A stretch of 64,000 nucleotides of DNA from Legionella saoudiensis (GCF_001465875.1 NZ_LN901324.1:62001-126000); one strand, 5' to 3'. Counted from the stretch's first letter, positions 18,201-29,096 are shown. Numbers and translations are program-made. The notes: generated by a model from the sequence alone, not told the origin.

Positions 18201-18345
18201 AAGCAAGTAACTAGTGGCACTTAAGAGAACCCTCTCCCGCGTCCAACAGCATACCCTATTTTGAGATGTTGCGCGGGAGCCTTTTCTCTTAGCCTGGCGA
18301 CTATTAAGGCTCTTAGGGAAGCGCTATAGTTGCAAGCAGCAGGCT
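18201..18345. mobile_element. Miniature inverted-repeat element B (nested palindrome)
   Basis: The left end (GCAAGTAACTAGTGGCACTT then AAG) and the right end (CTTAGGGAAGCGCTATAGTT then GC) are imperfect inverted copies. Inside, GAGAACCCTCTCCCGCG pairs with CGCGGGAGCCTTTTCTC. The left end matches element A at 7,474 in 17 of 19 bases, while the inner parts of A and B differ. This is the pattern of a family with conserved ends and variable centre. No protein is encoded. Confidence 0.5.
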
Positions 18346-18359
18346 ACATAGAGGGGCGT

Positions 18360-19202
18360 TTAAGATTCTTCCGTAGCGAATTCTTCTGAAGAAAAAAGTT
18401 CATCCGCTTCGTTCCTATTCTCAGTAATCAATTCATGCTCAAGATTTTTAAAGTTCCACATGCTTTGATCCATAAGCTGGCTTGGTTTAATGCTTTGTAA
18501 TGCATGCAAAATATTGCTTGGAACTTTGGGGTTTTCCTCGGCAAGCTGGTCAATTAAACGCGCTACTTTTTTACGCATCAAATTTTCTTGTGAGCCACAA
18601 AGGTTACAGGGGATGATTGGAAATTCCTGCTCATTAGCAAAAGTAATGATATCTTTTTCTTGCACATAACTTAATGGACGAATAACAATGTGCTTTTTAT
18701 TATCGCTTAACAACTTAGGCGGCATTGAGCGAACATCACCATTATATAAAATAGACATCATTAGAGTACGAATTAAATCATCACGATGGTGGCCTAATGC
18801 AATTTTATTATAACCATTTTCCTCGGCATAACGATAAATAATACCGCGGCGCAAGCGTGAGCATAAAGAGCAATAGGTTTTTCCCTCGGGGACCTTTTCT
18901 TTCACGATACTGTAAGTATCACGTGTTAAAATTTCATGTTTAATGGAGCGATCAGCAAGCCATTGACGAAGAGTTGAATCATCCCAGCCTGGTTGCGCTT
19001 GATCTAACGTAAACGAAAACAGCTCAAATTTATTACCTGAACGACGGCGTAAGTGATCAAGAATAGTTAACAGCGTGAAGGAATCCTTGCCTCCTGATAA
19101 ACAGACCATTACGCGGTCACCGCGTTGGATCATATTAAAATCTGCAATGGCCTTGCCAGTATAGTGCAGTAGCTTTTTTTCTACTTGAGACGGATTGGAC
19201 AT
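18360..19202 (-). CDS. ttcA: tRNA 2-thiocytidine(32) synthetase TtcA
   Basis: The protein (280 residues) thiolates cytidine 32 of certain tRNAs using ATP and an iron-sulfur cluster. The PP-loop is at residues 35-41 (SGGKDSF). Cluster-binding cysteines are in [12 protein letters not shown] and IPCNLCGSQ. The ALGHHRDD and [12 protein letters not shown] blocks are also typical of TtcA. The length fits the family, with a short acidic C-terminal tail. The start has AAGG seven bases upstream. It lies ten bases after a TolC-type gene on the same strand and may be co-transcribed with it. Confidence 0.95.
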   Translation of the reverse strand: MSNPSQVEKKLLHYTGKAIADFNMIQRGDRVMVCLSGGKDSFTLLTILDHLRRRSGNKFELFSFTLDQAQPGWDDSTLRQWLADRSIKHEILTRDTYSIVKEKVPEGKTYCSLCSRLRRGIIYRYAEENGYNKIALGHHRDDLIRTLMMSILYNGDVRSMPPKLLSDNKKHIVIRPLSYVQEKDIITFANEQEFPIIPCNLCGSQENLMRKKVARLIDQLAEENPKVPSNILHALQSIKPSQLMDQSMWNFKNLEHELITENRNEADELFSSEEFATEES

Positions 19203-19212
19203 GATAAAACCT

Positions 19213-20586
19213 TTATTTGCTTGTCTTGTTGGCTAAATTAGTGTTAACACGCATTGTTGCCAGCCATGAATTGACGAGTTGCAGATCATTAACATTTAAT
19301 GAACCGGCCAAGTATTTTAAAGTCAAAACAGAATTAATCAAGTTGTATTGATCATTTGCTAATTGCTGTTGCGCTTCGAATAAACGTTGTTGTGCGTTTA
19401 CTACGTCAACCATAGTACGTGTACCTACTTCAAATTGAGCTTCAGTACTTTCTAAGGAGTTTTGCTGCGAGATAATGGTTTGTCTGTCTGCTTTTACTTT
19501 GCTAATCCCATCAATAATCGTGTTGAAGGCAATACGGCTATTCACCACCACATTACGATAAGCTTGTTCCATTTGCTCGCTACTTCCTTGGAAGTTATGC
19601 TGTGCTTGGCGTGTTTGGGAACGAACTAATCCTCCTTGGAAAACAGGGAAGTTTAATGCCAAGGCTACATTTGCTTGTTTCTGGCTTTTGGGAAGTAGGG
19701 GATTACTATCAGAACCAGGAACCTGGTTAAAGGTTTGAGTACTATTCCCCTGTAAAGCAATAGTAGGCCAGTTACCTGCAGAAAGTGCTTTAACATTTTC
19801 TCTTGCCACTTCCAGGTTATATTTTGCTGCAAATAATTTATAATTTTGCTTTAAACCGGTATCAACCCAAACGTTAACGTTATTCGGCTCTGGTTTTATC
19901 AAAGGAATTTTACCATCACGCAAAGGCGCTAATGCTTCATAGACGTGGTTGGTTAATTTTCTTAAATTTTCGTACTGATTTATTTTATTATTACGAGAGG
20001 CAATAACCGTAGCTATCGATTGATCATAAGCGGCTTTAGCTTCGTAAACTGAGGTAATTGCATCCAGACCTACTTGAAAACGTTGCTGGGCCTGCTCATA
20101 TTGACGTTTGTTCGCTCTTTTTTTCGCTTCGGCAAATTCTAAAGTGTCTTGCGCATAAAGGACATCGAAATAGGCTTTTGCAGTGCGCAAAATTAAGTCC
20201 TGGGCGGCATCGTTAAATGTGGCTTGAGCAGCTTTCACATAGGCTTTAGCCTGACGTACTTTCGCCCATGATGCATAATTAAATAATGCCTGCGATGCGG
20301 TCACTTGCCAGGTTCCTGAATTATAATATTGTGAATTAGCTCCGCCAAAGGCAGGAGAATTATATTCAAAATAATTACGATTTGCTTGACTAGAAAGAGA
20401 GAGCTGTGGGAGTAATGCGGCTCGAGCCTGAGGAATTGCTTCTGCGTTGGCCATGTACGTATCATAGGCATTCTTGAAAATTGGATCATTTGCAAGAGCC
20501 TGTTGATACACATCCATTAAGTCTGTTGCATAGGCAAATGAAGACAGTCCCATGGTTATGAGAGAGCAGAACAGCAGCTTTTTCAT
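19213..20586 (-). CDS. tolC: TolC-family outer membrane efflux/secretion channel
   Basis: The start at ATG 20586 gives a clean signal peptide ([20 protein letters not shown]) with AGGGTGA before it; the longer frame adds 27 unlikely residues. The 457-residue product has the two repeated coiled-coil halves of TolC, beginning [19 protein letters not shown] and showing the [13 protein letters not shown] block. It makes a trimeric channel across outer membrane and periplasm, used by RND pumps and type I secretion. No pump gene adjoins it, but an RND permease and adaptor without their own channel lie at 36,081-40,616 and could use it. Confidence 0.9.
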   Translation of the reverse strand: MKKLLFCSLITMGLSSFAYATDLMDVYQQALANDPIFKNAYDTYMANAEAIPQARAALLPQLSLSSQANRNYFEYNSPAFGGANSQYYNSGTWQVTASQALFNYASWAKVRQAKAYVKAAQATFNDAAQDLILRTAKAYFDVLYAQDTLEFAEAKKRANKRQYEQAQQRFQVGLDAITSVYEAKAAYDQSIATVIASRNNKINQYENLRKLTNHVYEALAPLRDGKIPLIKPEPNNVNVWVDTGLKQNYKLFAAKYNLEVARENVKALSAGNWPTIALQGNSTQTFNQVPGSDSNPLLPKSQKQANVALALNFPVFQGGLVRSQTRQAQHNFQGSSEQMEQAYRNVVVNSRIAFNTIIDGISKVKADRQTIISQQNSLESTEAQFEVGTRTMVDVVNAQQRLFEAQQQLANDQYNLINSVLTLKYLAGSLNVNDLQLVNSWLATMRVNTNLANKTSK

Positions 20587-20756
20587 TATAAGATTCACCC
20601 TAAAAATACAGAGTCCGTCTTCCTGCGGCTTTGTGTTGATAATTGTTCTTTGATCACCCACTAACATTTAATTAAGGTGCATTGCCATTCCCATGCAGGC
20701 AGGAATGACAAATAATGCCTTATCTAAATAGTCAGCATATTCATTTTTTATGTTAT

Positions 20757-21428
20757 TTAGAATATGAATTCTTTTGGCTTGAGCTGATCAACTAATAATG
20801 GAATTCCGGTTTCCAAAATTACTGATTTTTGCCAATTTCCTTGGTGATCTAATTGATGTAATACACCTTTCATTACAGGCAATTTTCCTTCAATGGCAAA
20901 TAGTTTTCCGCCTGGTAATATTTGCAACATGTGGGTTTCAGTTAGCTTTTCTAATGCGCCAGTAAATACCACCACATCATAAGGAGCTTTTTCTAACCAA
21001 CCCTGGCTGGCGTCACCAGTAATTAATTCTACATTGTCGCAGTTATGTGCTTTTAATTTGCGCGCAGCATTGGCAGTAAAATCAGAATAGTAATCTACAC
21101 TAATTACGTGTTTACATAATTTGCTGAGTAACGCTGTAAAAAAACCGCTGCCAGTACCTACTTCGAGGACTGTTTCCGTGCCTTTTAATTCTAAAGACTG
21201 AAGAATGGTCCCTTCCTCTAAGGGAGTAAGCATGCGTTGACCATGTCCTAAAGGAATCTGCATATCTGAATAGGCAAACTGAGTATATTGCTCAGGGACG
21301 AATTCATGTCTTGGTATAATATTATACAAGCTTAGAATAGACTCTTCTAAAACATCGCCAGTTCGTAGCTGTTGTTTAACCATGTTAGTGCGTGCGTGTT
21401 GATAACTCATTTGCTCTACCGTGTTCAT
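20757..21428 (-). CDS. pcm: Protein-L-isoaspartate O-methyltransferase family protein
   Basis: Starting at the ATG at 21428, the 223-residue product has the Pcm core. IPRHEFVPEQYTQFAYSDMQ is followed by IPLGHGQRML and the SAM-binding glycine loop VLEVGTGSGFFTALL. The next nearby Met (MSYQHAR) is an alternative start. Pcm methylates isoaspartyl residues in aged proteins. The usual 'GQ-T-I-S-P' motif before the SAM loop reads GQRMLTP here, so this is a divergent Pcm and the substrate could differ. It precedes tolC on the same strand. Confidence 0.8.
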   Translation of the reverse strand: MNTVEQMSYQHARTNMVKQQLRTGDVLEESILSLYNIIPRHEFVPEQYTQFAYSDMQIPLGHGQRMLTPLEEGTILQSLELKGTETVLEVGTGSGFFTALLSKLCKHVISVDYYSDFTANAARKLKAHNCDNVELITGDASQGWLEKAPYDVVVFTGALEKLTETHMLQILPGGKLFAIEGKLPVMKGVLHQLDHQGNWQKSVILETGIPLLVDQLKPKEFIF

Positions 21429-21644
21429 TGTGTTTAATGGGTTAAAACTCTGCGACCATCTTAGCAAAAAATTAGCTTATGTGCTAAGAAATAATGTCCG
21501 AATCCTTAATTTCGTGGTGACTGTGGTTAAAGTTTGTTATGATCCATAAATTTATCGTAATTCACTTCGAAAAAGCAAATGCATTTCTTTGCTTGAATAG
21601 GAGCGATGCAACTGTTGTTTCTAAGTAATAGATAGGAGAGAACC

Positions 21645-22829
21645 GTGCTTGACCAATTTAGCGATTTTTTGCAAGGCCAATTAGAACAGCTGAAAAGTGA
21701 AGGACTCTACAAATCCGAGCGTATCATTGATAGCCAACAACAGGCTGACGTGACCGTAAACCATAAAGAAGTGATTAACCTTTGTGCGAACAACTATTTA
21801 GGCCTGGCAAATGATCCACAATTAATCGCTGAAGGGCAAAAAGCACTCGAGCACTACGGTTATGGTATGGCTTCAGTGCGGTTTATTTGTGGAACTCAAA
21901 CACCACACAAACAATTAGAACAAAAAATTAGCCAGTTTTTAGGGAAAGAAGATACCATATTATATTCTTCTTGCTTTGATGCGAATGCTGGTCTTTTTGA
22001 AACCTTATTGGGTGAAGAAGATGCGATCATTAGCGATGCTTTAAACCATGCCAGTATTATTGATGGTGTACGTTTATGTAAAGCTGCTCGTTATCGCTAT
22101 GCCAATAATGACATGAAGGCCTTAGAGGAACAGTTAATTGCAGCCAAAGGCGCACGTTTTCGTTTGATTGCTACCGATGGCGTGTTTTCTATGGATGGTA
22201 TTCTTGCAAATTTACCTGCTATTTGTGAGTTAGCTGATAAGTATGATGCGATGGTCATGGTGGATGATTCACATGCCGTTGGTTTTATGGGGAAAACAGG
22301 TCGTGGTACTCCTGAGCATTTTGGCGTTAGTGAGCGCATTGATATTATTACTGGTACCTTAGGTAAAGCTTTAGGAGGCGCTTCCGGCGGGTATACTTCG
22401 GCGAATGCAACGATTGTTGATTGGTTACGTCAGCGCTCCAGACCTTATTTATTTTCTAATACCCTAGCCCCAGTTATTGCGCATACCTCTTGCGTGGTTT
22501 TAGATAACTTAATGAAAGACAGCCACCTATCAGAGAAATTGAAACGTAACAGCAAATACTTCCGTGAAGGAATGTCAAAATTAGGTTTTAAGTTAATTCC
22601 GGGTGAGCATGCCATTATCCCAGTAATGTTAGGGGATGCAAGTTTAGCTGGCCGTATGGCTAATCGCTTGCTGGAGTTAGGTATTTATGTAGTTGGTTTT
22701 TCTTACCCAGTGGTACCTAAAGGTTTAGCTCGTATTCGTACGCAAATGTCAGCAGCGCATGAATTGCATCATTTAGATAAAGCCATTGCTGCATTTGAAA
22801 CAGTAGGTAAAGAGTTTTCGGTTATATAA
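21645..22829 (+). CDS. kbl: 2-amino-3-ketobutyrate coenzyme A ligase (glycine C-acetyltransferase)
   Basis: This PLP enzyme (394 residues) splits 2-amino-3-ketobutyrate with CoA into glycine and acetyl-CoA, the second step of threonine breakdown. The PLP lysine lies in [14 protein letters not shown], and [20 protein letters not shown] is the family cofactor region. The start codon is GTG, with AGGAGAG four bases before it. It is followed after 71 bases by tdh, the first step of the same pathway, so the two form an operon. Confidence 0.97.
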   Translation: MLDQFSDFLQGQLEQLKSEGLYKSERIIDSQQQADVTVNHKEVINLCANNYLGLANDPQLIAEGQKALEHYGYGMASVRFICGTQTPHKQLEQKISQFLGKEDTILYSSCFDANAGLFETLLGEEDAIISDALNHASIIDGVRLCKAARYRYANNDMKALEEQLIAAKGARFRLIATDGVFSMDGILANLPAICELADKYDAMVMVDDSHAVGFMGKTGRGTPEHFGVSERIDIITGTLGKALGGASGGYTSANATIVDWLRQRSRPYLFSNTLAPVIAHTSCVVLDNLMKDSHLSEKLKRNSKYFREGMSKLGFKLIPGEHAIIPVMLGDASLAGRMANRLLELGIYVVGFSYPVVPKGLARIRTQMSAAHELHHLDKAIAAFETVGKEFSVI

Positions 22830-22900
22830 TAGGGACATAATATTGGAGCGTCTTCGCGCTATAGCGACTGAAGGATAATTCACTATTTTGAGGTAATTAA

Positions 22901-23926
22901 ATGAAATCGTTAGTCAAAGCTAAAAGAGAGCCTGGAATTTGGATGGAAGATGTTGCCGTCCCTGAATATGGCGTTAATGACGTTTTAATTAAAATTAATA
23001 AAACAGCAATTTGCGGTACTGATATTCATATTTATTCTTGGGATGATTGGGCGCAAGCGACTATTCCTGTTCCTATGACTGTAGGGCATGAGTTTGTAGG
23101 TGAAATCGTTGCTTTAGGTCAGGAAGTTCAAGGTTTAAATGTTGGGCAACGTGTTTCAGGTGAAGGGCATATTACTTGTGGTTATTGCCGTAATTGTCGC
23201 GCAGGTAAACGCCATCTATGTCGTAATACCTTAGGGGTTGGAGTGAATCGCCCTGGATGTTTTGCTGAATATTTAGCATTGCCTGCATCCAATGTCATCG
23301 TTCTTCCAGACAACATTACGGATGATCAAGCATCAATTTTTGACCCATTTGGGAATGCTGCTCATTGCGCTTTGTCTTTTGATGTCGTGGGTGAAGACGT
23401 TTTAATTACTGGCGCAGGCCCCATAGGAATTATGGCTGCGGCAATTGTCCGCCATATTGGTGCTCGCCATGTGGTGATTACCGATGTGAATGATTATCGA
23501 CTCGATTTAGCCCGTAAAATGGGTGTTACGCGTGCGGTAAATGTTAAGTATGAAAAACTTTCTGATGTGGTGACCGAACTCGGTATGAATGAAGGGTTTG
23601 ATGTGGGTCTTGAAATGTCAGGTAATCCATTAGCTTTAAATGAAATGATGAAAGCTATGACTCATGGTGGTCATGTCGCCATGTTAGGTATCCCGCCACA
23701 AGAAACCCCGATTGATTGGAATCAGGTAATTTTTAAAGGGTTAGTCATTAAGGGTATTTATGGTCGTGAAATGTTTGAAACCTGGTATAAAATGATTGCC
23801 ATGTTACAAAGCGGATTAGATATTTCACCAGTAACCACGCATCATTTTCCAGTAGATGACTACCAAAATGCCTTTCAAATTATGGCATCAGGCCAATCTG
23901 GAAAGGTTATTTTAGACTGGACCTAA
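22901..23926 (+). CDS. tdh: L-threonine 3-dehydrogenase
   Basis: The protein (341 residues) oxidises threonine to 2-amino-3-ketobutyrate with NAD. It is a medium-chain zinc dehydrogenase. Catalytic-site residues lie in [16 protein letters not shown] and GHEFVGE. Four cysteines in [15 protein letters not shown] hold the structural zinc. The NAD site is [10 protein letters not shown]. It shares an operon with kbl, whose enzyme takes its unstable product. Confidence 0.97.
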   Translation: MKSLVKAKREPGIWMEDVAVPEYGVNDVLIKINKTAICGTDIHIYSWDDWAQATIPVPMTVGHEFVGEIVALGQEVQGLNVGQRVSGEGHITCGYCRNCRAGKRHLCRNTLGVGVNRPGCFAEYLALPASNVIVLPDNITDDQASIFDPFGNAAHCALSFDVVGEDVLITGAGPIGIMAAAIVRHIGARHVVITDVNDYRLDLARKMGVTRAVNVKYEKLSDVVTELGMNEGFDVGLEMSGNPLALNEMMKAMTHGGHVAMLGIPPQETPIDWNQVIFKGLVIKGIYGREMFETWYKMIAMLQSGLDISPVTTHHFPVDDYQNAFQIMASGQSGKVILDWT

Positions 23927-23956
23927 ATTTTATAGAGTAAGTAAAGCGGAGTTTTT

Positions 23957-25630
23957 ATGTCACAATATATTTTTACCATGAATCGTGTCAGCAAAATTGT
24001 TGAAAATCAGCGGTTTATTTTAAAGGATATTTCATTAAGTTTTTTTCCAGGCGCAAAAATTGGTGTGCTGGGGTTGAACGGTTCAGGTAAGTCCACGCTG
24101 TTACGTATTATGGCGGGAGTTGATACTCAGTTTGAAGGTGAAGCCAGACCACAACCGGGTATTAAAATTGGTTATTTAGAGCAGGAACCACAACTGCATT
24201 TGGATAAAACGGTGCGCGAAGTAGTTGAAGAGGGCGTATCCGAGATGAAGCAGCACTTAATGCGCTTTGATGAAATCAGTATGCGTTTTGCTGAGCCAAT
24301 GAGTGACGATGAAATGAATGAGTTGCTTGCGGAACAAGGCGAGTTACAAAACATTATTGAAGCTGGGGGGGGCTGGGATTTAGATAGAAAGCTTGATATT
24401 GCTGCTGATGCGTTAAGATTACCGGATTGGGATGCGGTTGTTCGCAATCTATCTGGAGGAGAACGTCGCCGTGTCGCATTATGCCGCTTATTACTTTCTA
24501 ACCCCGACATGTTATTACTCGATGAGCCAACCAACCATTTGGATGCCGAATCAGTAGCATGGCTAGAACATTATTTAGAAGGGTTTCCTGGTACTGTCGT
24601 GGCGATTACGCATGATAGATACTTCTTAGATAATGCCGCTGAATGGATCTTAGAATTAGACCGTGGAGAGGGCATTCCTTATAAAGGTAATTACACGGCT
24701 TGGCTTGAGCAAAAAGAAGCTCGTTTAGAGATGGAAAAGAAACAGGAAGATTCGCATCAGCGAACCATTAAGGCTGAATTAGAGTGGGTAAGAACTTCAC
24801 CCAAAGGACGCCATGCTAAGAACAAAGCCCGATTGCAACGTTTTGAGGAAATGAACTCTAAAGAATTCCAAAAGCGTAATGAAACTAATGAGATTTACAT
24901 TCCACCTGGTGAACGTTTAGGTGATTTAGTGTTCGAGGGTGAGCAAATTACCAAAGCATTTGGCGATCGAATCTTAATTGATAAATTTGACTTCAAATTA
25001 CCAAAAGGTGGTGTTTTAGGGATTATTGGCCCCAACGGTGCGGGTAAATCAACATTTTTGAAAATGCTTACTGGTCAGGAGCAGCCTGATAGCGGTACTA
25101 TTCGCATTGGTGAGACGGTACAGTTGGCCTACGTTGATCAGCTTCGTGATGAGTTAGACAATAATAAATCCGTATGGGAAGAAATTTCTGACGGCCACGA
25201 CATTATGCAGGTGGGTAATTTCCAGATGCCTTCACGTGCTTATGTTGGACGCTTTAACTTTAAAGGAACGGATCAGCAAAAGAAAATGTCCCAACTTTCT
25301 GGGGGTGAGCGTAACCGCGTACATTTAGCAAAACTGCTAAAAAGTGGTGGTAACGTGTTATTACTTGACGAACCCAGTAACGATTTGGACGTTGAAACTT
25401 TACGGGCGTTGGAAGAGGCAATTCTTAACTTCCCGGGTTGCGCTGTAATTATTTCGCATGATAGATGGTTCTTGGATCGGATTTGCACCCATTTCATGGC
25501 GTTTGAAGGTGATTCCCAAATTATCTTTATTGAAGGAAATTATAGTGATTATGAGGCCGATAGAAAACGTCGTTTAGGTGATGCTGCAAATAGGCCTTCG
25601 CGAATTAAGTACAAAAAGTTAGAGTCTTAG
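23957..25630 (+). CDS. ettA: Energy-dependent translational throttle protein EttA (ABC-F)
   Basis: This 557-residue soluble protein has two ABC ATPase domains and no membrane part. Walker A motifs are GLNGSGKST (near 42) and GPNGAGKST (near 358). Both signature motifs are LSGGE-type, with [14 protein letters not shown] in the first half and [14 protein letters not shown] in the second. The linker between them ([20 protein letters not shown] region) and its length fit EttA rather than Uup or YheS. EttA gates ribosome entry into elongation according to ADP/ATP ratio. It lies 30 bases after tdh and may be read from the same transcript. Confidence 0.94.
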   Translation: MSQYIFTMNRVSKIVENQRFILKDISLSFFPGAKIGVLGLNGSGKSTLLRIMAGVDTQFEGEARPQPGIKIGYLEQEPQLHLDKTVREVVEEGVSEMKQHLMRFDEISMRFAEPMSDDEMNELLAEQGELQNIIEAGGGWDLDRKLDIAADALRLPDWDAVVRNLSGGERRRVALCRLLLSNPDMLLLDEPTNHLDAESVAWLEHYLEGFPGTVVAITHDRYFLDNAAEWILELDRGEGIPYKGNYTAWLEQKEARLEMEKKQEDSHQRTIKAELEWVRTSPKGRHAKNKARLQRFEEMNSKEFQKRNETNEIYIPPGERLGDLVFEGEQITKAFGDRILIDKFDFKLPKGGVLGIIGPNGAGKSTFLKMLTGQEQPDSGTIRIGETVQLAYVDQLRDELDNNKSVWEEISDGHDIMQVGNFQMPSRAYVGRFNFKGTDQQKKMSQLSGGERNRVHLAKLLKSGGNVLLLDEPSNDLDVETLRALEEAILNFPGCAVIISHDRWFLDRICTHFMAFEGDSQIIFIEGNYSDYEADRKRRLGDAANRPSRIKYKKLES

Positions 25631-25687
25631 AGCGTTTGTTTCAGGGGGCACCCTGTAGCGGACTATGTAGTTTTTTAAATTAAAATA

Positions 25688-25714
25688 AAGGCCAGCACAA
25701 TGCTGCGCCTTTTA
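25688..25714 (+). terminator. Weak hairpin terminator after ettA
   Basis: AAAGGCCAGCA pairs with TGCTGCGCCTTTT around a three-base loop, with one bulged base. The T-run is only four long, so termination may be partial. It lies between ettA and the L,D-transpeptidase gene. Confidence 0.5.
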
Positions 25715-25782
25715 AGCTTAATTGATGTAAGTTAATCTTTCCTTAATAGGGAAAGGATTTATTTTTTGGAGATAATATCTAA

Positions 25783-26388
25783 ATGAAGAAGTTATTTTGG
25801 GCAGGTTTGCTGTTATGCCTTGGGTTAACATCCTGCGTAGACTATGATGAATCTACTTTAATCACCGATGATGCAGGTTATGTGCACCGAACCATCCATT
25901 ACACTAAGGATAAACGTGGTCGTAACTATTTTCCTATGAAAATTAAAGCAACTGGCGAGAAGCGCTTTGTTTTCGACCCTAAAGCTTCTGCGTGGGCTGC
26001 TTATGATGAAGAAGGTAATCGTTTATTAACTGGTGCGGGTTCTGCCGGAGTTGATGCTTGTGAGGAAAACTCAAGTCAGTCATGCAGAACGGTAACGGGC
26101 ATGTTCCGCGTGTATAATAAAAAAGGTATTAACTGCCGTTCAGGTGAATACCCAGTAGATACCCGTGGTGGAGCGAAGATGCCTTACTGCATGTATTTCT
26201 ATCAAGGGTTCACCATTCATGCAGCCTACGATGTTCCAGAACGCCCATCAAGCCATGGCTGTGTTCGCGTATTCCCAAGTGCGGCAAAATGGTTAAATGA
26301 AAACTTTATGAACATTGGTACTAAAGTTATTATCTTAGCTTACCCTGATCAAAATGGCGTGAACCGCTCAAAACCCCAACCATTTTAA
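25783..26388 (+). CDS. L,D-transpeptidase (YkuD-type) lipoprotein
   Basis: A lipoprotein signal ends LGLTSC with Cys18 as the lipid anchor. The YkuD catalytic segment is at the C-terminal side: His146 (GFTIHAAYD) and Cys160 in SSHGCVRVFP. Such enzymes make 3-3 peptidoglycan crosslinks or tie outer membrane proteins to the wall. The product has 201 residues and no peptidoglycan-binding domain. A GGAG-like site precedes the ATG. A palindrome right after the stop probably ends the transcript. Confidence 0.9.
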   Translation: MKKLFWAGLLLCLGLTSCVDYDESTLITDDAGYVHRTIHYTKDKRGRNYFPMKIKATGEKRFVFDPKASAWAAYDEEGNRLLTGAGSAGVDACEENSSQSCRTVTGMFRVYNKKGINCRSGEYPVDTRGGAKMPYCMYFYQGFTIHAAYDVPERPSSHGCVRVFPSAAKWLNENFMNIGTKVIILAYPDQNGVNRSKPQPF

Positions 26389-26393
26389 TACCC

Positions 26394-26476
26394 GTAAACC
26401 CCGTATTACGTTTCGCTAATACGGGGTTTACATCTCAGTAAAGCATAGTCCGTATTAGACATAGTCATAATACGGA
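26394..26476. repeat. Two CCGTATTA/TAATACGG hairpins (repeat family copy 1)
   Basis: GTAAACCCCGTATTA (26394-26408) pairs perfectly with 26417-26431, and TCCGTATTA (26449-26457) pairs with 26468-26476. The pair lies between two convergent genes, six bases after the transpeptidase stop. The stem core recurs at 33,020, 35,998, 41,912 and 59,123, so this is a dispersed family. It may act as a bidirectional terminator. Confidence 0.7.
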
Positions 26477-26494
26477 TATATCAGGCAGGTTAGC

Positions 26495-27202
26495 TTAATG
26501 AGGTTTTCCAACAACAGGCTGACTTTGCTGTGTATTAGGAGCATTATCAGCTGGAGGACGGGTATCAAGATTGGTATTTTCAGGATTATTTACCAATACA
26601 GGCTTTTTCGTAGTAACCGTACCACGTGGAGTCGCAATCATTTGAGTAATCCCCAAATCTCCTGTTGGTTTACGATTAACAGTTAAATCAACACTCAACA
26701 ACTGGCTAACTTTTTCTTTCTCATTTTGATAAACCACCACTAAAGGTAAGGTAACCTTCCACTGATTGTCTTTGGCATCAGTAATAAATCCTTGACCATC
26801 CACATGACTGCTAACCGTTAAACTTTGTGATTTAATCGCTTCAAGATTACCTGATTTTTTCAATGCAGTGCTAAAGCCAGTCCACCCTTGCTCAGTAAAA
26901 CAAGTTTGTAGCTTTTGCATTTGCGCATCTAATGTATTGGGGTCAAAGCTAAATGATTGAATCACGGCTTTCTCCGACCAAGCTAAAACCACAGATTGCT
27001 CTACAGTTTTGAGTTGAGCTGGGATTTTATAATTGCAATCAATAACGGCAGTTGGCGCAGGAGCGGGTGCTACTTGCGCTGCGGGTGTTGTTGGGGGCGT
27101 AGTAGGCCCTGGCGTTGGAGTTGCTGGTGGGGTTGGATCCGCAGCATATACTTGAGTGCTCATTAGAGTAGCTAATGCACTCCAAAGTATGGTTTTCTTC
27201 AT
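26495..27202 (-). CDS. DotI/IcmL-like periplasmic protein
   Basis: The 235-residue product has a signal peptide (MKKTILWSALATLMSTQVYA), a Pro/Thr linker, and a domain of about 145 residues resembling the periplasmic part of IcmL/DotI. Matching blocks include VLAWSEKAVIQSFSFDP, FTEQGWTGFSTALKKSGNL and WKVTLPLVVVYQNEKEKVS. DotI/IcmL are inner-membrane subunits of the Dot/Icm type IVB secretion system. This copy lacks their anchor helix and would be soluble in the periplasm, so it is a paralogue rather than the system subunit. AAAGGAG precedes the ATG. It lies 12 bases after hutG. Confidence 0.8.
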   Translation of the reverse strand: MKKTILWSALATLMSTQVYAADPTPPATPTPGPTTPPTTPAAQVAPAPAPTAVIDCNYKIPAQLKTVEQSVVLAWSEKAVIQSFSFDPNTLDAQMQKLQTCFTEQGWTGFSTALKKSGNLEAIKSQSLTVSSHVDGQGFITDAKDNQWKVTLPLVVVYQNEKEKVSQLLSVDLTVNRKPTGDLGITQMIATPRGTVTTKKPVLVNNPENTNLDTRPPADNAPNTQQSQPVVGKPH

Positions 27203-27214
27203 GAAATAACTCCT

Positions 27215-28174
27215 TTAAATTGTGTGCAGCAATTCTGCGATAATAAGCGCCGCCAGCCTGGCTGTTTTTTGATCTTGATCCAAGGGTGGCGAAAGCTCAG
27301 CAATATCTAAACTGACTACTTTGCCACTTTGCATGATGTATTTCAAGAGTGGCAATATTTGCCATGGGGTTAACCCTAGGGGTTGTGGAGCACTTACACC
27401 AGGAGCAAAGCATTCAGCTAAAACATCCAGGCAAATGGTCAAATAAATATGATCTAAATTCAACATAAAATCATCAAGAAAAGCTAAATGCCACGCGAGG
27501 CTTTTCTCATAAATATCTTCTGCAGTTAAATAACGCGTATTTAATTCTGCAGCACGGCGAAACAAGGAAGACGTATTACCCATCTGTTGGATGCCCAGAC
27601 AACAATAATCAAATTTACGCCGATTTTCTTCGCACCAGTCGGCGATCTGTGAGAAAGGAGTTCCTGAGGTCCCAAGGTGGTCTTTAGGATAAGGGCGCAA
27701 ATCAAAATGCGCATCAAAATTAATAACTCCTAAGCGGGTGTAATGAGGTGCTAAACCCTGATAATGTGCCCAGGCAATTTCATGACCACCACCAAGAGCA
27801 ATGGTTTGGTGGCCTTGTTGATGGCAAAAATTAATCAAACTGGAAAATTGACTTTGAGCTAATTCAAGTTCATCGTGTTCGCAGATAATGTTACCTAAAT
27901 CGACATATACCTTACTATTGGAGCAAGGCAATTTTGCCAATTGAGTTTTTATTTGATCAGGCCCAAACTTCGCCCCAGGCCTACCTTGATTACGCCGGAC
28001 TCCGGCATCACTAGCAAAACCAACAAAAATCGTTTTTTTCTCTTTACTAATTAAGTCAGTTTGTTGCGTAGGAAATGTTATTTTTTGAAAAAAACGCTCT
28101 GCACTGGGAGTATCTTTTCTACCCTGCCATAGTAAGGGGTCGGCATGCCGATAATTGGACAAATTTTCAAACAT
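27215..28174 (-). CDS. hutG: Formimidoylglutamase (arginase family)
   Basis: The enzyme (319 residues) hydrolyses N-formimidoyl-glutamate to glutamate and formamide, the last step of histidine breakdown. Manganese-binding arginase motifs are GGGHEIAW and INFDAHFDLRP. The third motif reads TICLDVL, where related enzymes usually have an Asp at the Cys position. The second Asp is kept. AGGGAG precedes the ATG. It diverges from the SDR-hutI pair, and together with hutI this marks histidine degradation. hutH and hutU are not in the window. Confidence 0.88.
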   Translation of the reverse strand: MFENLSNYRHADPLLWQGRKDTPSAERFFQKITFPTQQTDLISKEKKTIFVGFASDAGVRRNQGRPGAKFGPDQIKTQLAKLPCSNSKVYVDLGNIICEHDELELAQSQFSSLINFCHQQGHQTIALGGGHEIAWAHYQGLAPHYTRLGVINFDAHFDLRPYPKDHLGTSGTPFSQIADWCEENRRKFDYCCLGIQQMGNTSSLFRRAAELNTRYLTAEDIYEKSLAWHLAFLDDFMLNLDHIYLTICLDVLAECFAPGVSAPQPLGLTPWQILPLLKYIMQSGKVVSLDIAELSPPLDQDQKTARLAALIIAELLHTI

Positions 28175-28334
28175 TAAATTCTCCCTGCATTAGCTAAGCA
28201 TATTGAAAGTTATTGATTCTATAGTACTTGCACTAAAAAAAGAAATTTTACCATTTAACCCGGTTAAATATGCCAACTTAGCCTAATGTCTGGTATTATC
28301 TGTGTACACTTAGATAGCGGATACAGAGGGTATT

Positions 28335-29096
28335 GTGTTTATTATTACTGGCGGTGGAAGTGGTATAGGAAAAGCTTTAGCCTTATCTTTGGCCAAACGC
28401 GGTAACAATGTATTGATCATTGGACGTCGAGAGCAATTATTGAAGGAAACAGCGGCTGCCGCTCCAAACATTCAATATTTCTGTGCAGATGTTGCAACAT
28501 CAGATGGCTTAGCAGCCATAAAAACGCATCTGAATTCGGTGTCTCAAATTACTGCGCTAGTTAATAATGCAGGAACTCTAAATCCTCTGAGCTTATTAAG
28601 AGATGTGGAACCGCAAGAGTGGCAAAATGCGCTCAATACCAATTTAAATGCACCACTTTATTTATCGCAAATGTTATATACCAAGTTAAATCAGGGTCGT
28701 GTATTGAATATTGGTTCAGGGGCTGCTTATTTTGCAATAAAAGGCTGGGGTGCATACTGTGTTTCAAAAGCAGCCTTAGCAATGTTGTCTAAGTGCTGGC
28801 ACTTGGAATCTGAAACAGTTGCATTTGCTAGTGTTATGCCAGGCATTATTGATACGAACATGCAAGCTTTAGCTCGTAGTGATGAGAATCCAGATCATGA
28901 TCAAGGCAATTTTTATAAACGACTAAAAGAGAAAGGGCGTTTGGTGGCACCAGAAACTGTTGCGGAGTTTTTGACCTGGTTATTGCTGGATGTTGATGTT
29001 CATACTTATGGTTCTAAAGAATGGGACATTTATGATACGAGCCATCACGCGGCATGGCTTAAACCGCCACATCAAGTTCTTCATTGGGATTTTTAA
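28335..29096 (+). CDS. Short-chain dehydrogenase/reductase
   Basis: The start is GTG with GAGGG four bases before it. The 253-residue product has the SDR cofactor loop [11 protein letters not shown], the NNAG motif (LVNNAGTL), and the catalytic Ser/Tyr/Lys in [21 protein letters not shown]. An Arg in the segment after the first strand (IIGRREQL) points to NADP. The substrate is unknown. Its stop overlaps the hutI start as TAATG, so the two are translationally coupled. This hints at a role near histidine or amino acid degradation, but that is inference. Confidence 0.87.
   Translation: MFIITGGGSGIGKALALSLAKRGNNVLIIGRREQLLKETAAAAPNIQYFCADVATSDGLAAIKTHLNSVSQITALVNNAGTLNPLSLLRDVEPQEWQNALNTNLNAPLYLSQMLYTKLNQGRVLNIGSGAAYFAIKGWGAYCVSKAALAMLSKCWHLESETVAFASVMPGIIDTNMQALARSDENPDHDQGNFYKRLKEKGRLVAPETVAEFLTWLLLDVDVHTYGSKEWDIYDTSHHAAWLKPPHQVLHWDF

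Larger units (their letters stand above)
17952..18359. other. 408-base intergenic region
   Basis: The part next to the permease gene is AT-rich and must hold its promoter plus the palindromic half-sites noted separately. The part next to ttcA holds miniature element B. No coding frame or RNA gene was recognised. Confidence 0.5.
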
